In this document: piece after piece, positions 5,179 through 5,459 of the stretch
Position numbering within the stretch: the stretch's first letter is position 1
How the letters are laid out: each line of letters starts with the position of its first letter
Assembly (NCBI GenBank): GCA_038233215.1
Contig: JBBSML010000063.1
Coordinates: 1-5,459 of the forward strand
Origin: JACDBZ01 sp038233215
GTDB lineage: Bacteria > Chloroflexota > Limnocylindria > QHBO01
DNA length: 5,459 bases
Direction: 5' to 3'
Made by a program: the position numbers and the translations under genes
Notes under the pieces: generated by a model
Databases searched by the model: none
What the model saw: only the letters and a program-made list of their open reading frames with translations
Told to the model about the DNA's origin: nothing

Positions 5179-5255
5179 TTGAGCTATAACCAAATGTTGT
5201 GGACGGGCTCCCGAGAGATGAAGGCGGCGCACCCTCCCGAGTGATCAATGCTCGC

Positions 5256-5261
5256 AGGAGG
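5256..5261 (+). promoter_or_regulatory. Ribosome binding site of the IS256 transposase
   Basis: A perfect AGGAGG at 5256-5261 stands 8 nt before ATG 5270, deciding the start. It is the best Shine-Dalgarno sequence in the window. Confidence 0.85.
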
Positions 5262-5269
5262 AATACGCC

Positions 5270-5459
5270 ATGCTCAGGATAGTCCACGACGCCGTCGCCG
5301 GCCCCGAGATTGGACCGCTGGACCTCGATCAGCTGTGCCGCCTGGCGGCGCGCGAGATGCTGGCCCTGGCCCTGGAGGCCGAGCGCCGCGCGCATCTCGA
5401 TACGCACGCCGCGCTGCTCGACCAGGCCGGCCGGCGGCTGGTGGTCGGCAACGGCTTCG
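5270..5459 (+). CDS. IS256-family transposase, N-terminal part (cut by window edge)
   Basis: Sixty-three codons from ATG 5270 run open to the edge. The segment LAAREMLALALEAERRAHLD and the following DQAGRRLVVGNG match the N-terminal region of IS256-type (mutator-like) DDE transposases, in which a helix with REML.xALExE precedes DxxGRRLVVxNG and then the strand leading to the catalytic domain. The DDE residues lie outside the window. The start is well defined by AGGAGG. It would catalyse cut-and-paste or copy-out movement of its own element. Whether the gene is complete cannot be judged here. Confidence 0.8.
   Translation, partial: MLRIVHDAVAGPEIGPLDLDQLCRLAAREMLALALEAERRAHLDTHAALLDQAGRRLVVGNGF

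Larger units (their letters stand above)
5181..5459 (+). mobile_element. IS256-family insertion element, left part
   Basis: The element probably begins near 5181 (GAGCTATAACCAAATGTTG), directly after the interrupted HAD codon run, and runs off the right edge. The 89-nt leader before the transposase contains CTCCCGAG twice, at 5208-5215 and 5234-5241, in a 14-nt near-repeat (12 of 14 identical), which could be a subterminal transposase site. The exact terminal inverted repeat and the target-site duplication cannot be fixed without the other end. Confidence 0.6.

Noticed and set aside
1..5459. CRISPR arrays, tRNA or rRNA genes
   Set aside because: No regularly spaced repeats of suitable length, and no cloverleaf or rRNA segments were seen on either strand.

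Overview
The window is GC-rich and looks like an accessory stretch of a high-GC bacterium. A fusion of an alpha/beta hydrolase with a class III cyclase, common in Chloroflexota and Actinomycetota, fits such a host, but the sequence does not fix the phylum. Few genes are intact. The window opens with the last 37 codons of a probable transposase (2-115) and closes with the first 63 codons of an IS256-family transposase (5270-5459).

Layout: positions 116-748 hold no convincing gene but carry a repeat unit (copy A, 504-627). Next comes an intact divergent pair: a MarR-family regulator on the minus strand (749-1267) and a small ABM-like protein on the plus strand (1376-1645). They share a control region with a near-consensus promoter and a palindrome in its spacer. 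Two hairpins follow the small gene. Positions 1646-2386 again hold no convincing gene but carry a second copy of the repeat (copy B, 1984-2102). Both copies have two CCCTTAT motifs 12 bp apart and an identical 18-mer at exactly the same distance, so the marR/ABM pair lies between two direct repeats.

From 2387 to 3708 is a hydrolase-cyclase gene broken by what looks like a one-base deletion near 3184. The hydrolase ends at 3199. The cyclase domain continues in another frame and could restart at a GTG only 5 nt after the stop.

From about 3715 onward the sequence is a graveyard: a PLP-dependent decarboxylase-like remnant scattered over several frames (minus, about 3715-4262), the C-terminal end of an ArsM-like methyltransferase (minus, 4275-4520), an unrecognised plus-strand protein that seems to lack its N-terminus (4580-5014), and the last 39 codons of a HAD-type hydrolase (minus, 5059-5178) cut exactly where the IS256-type element begins.

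The best supported functional unit is the MarR/ABM pair. The cyclase fusion would link a hydrolase-like domain to cyclic-nucleotide production, but its function is doubtful because of the frameshift. The least explained items are the spaced repeat pair and the junction where two 5'-truncated genes meet head to head.
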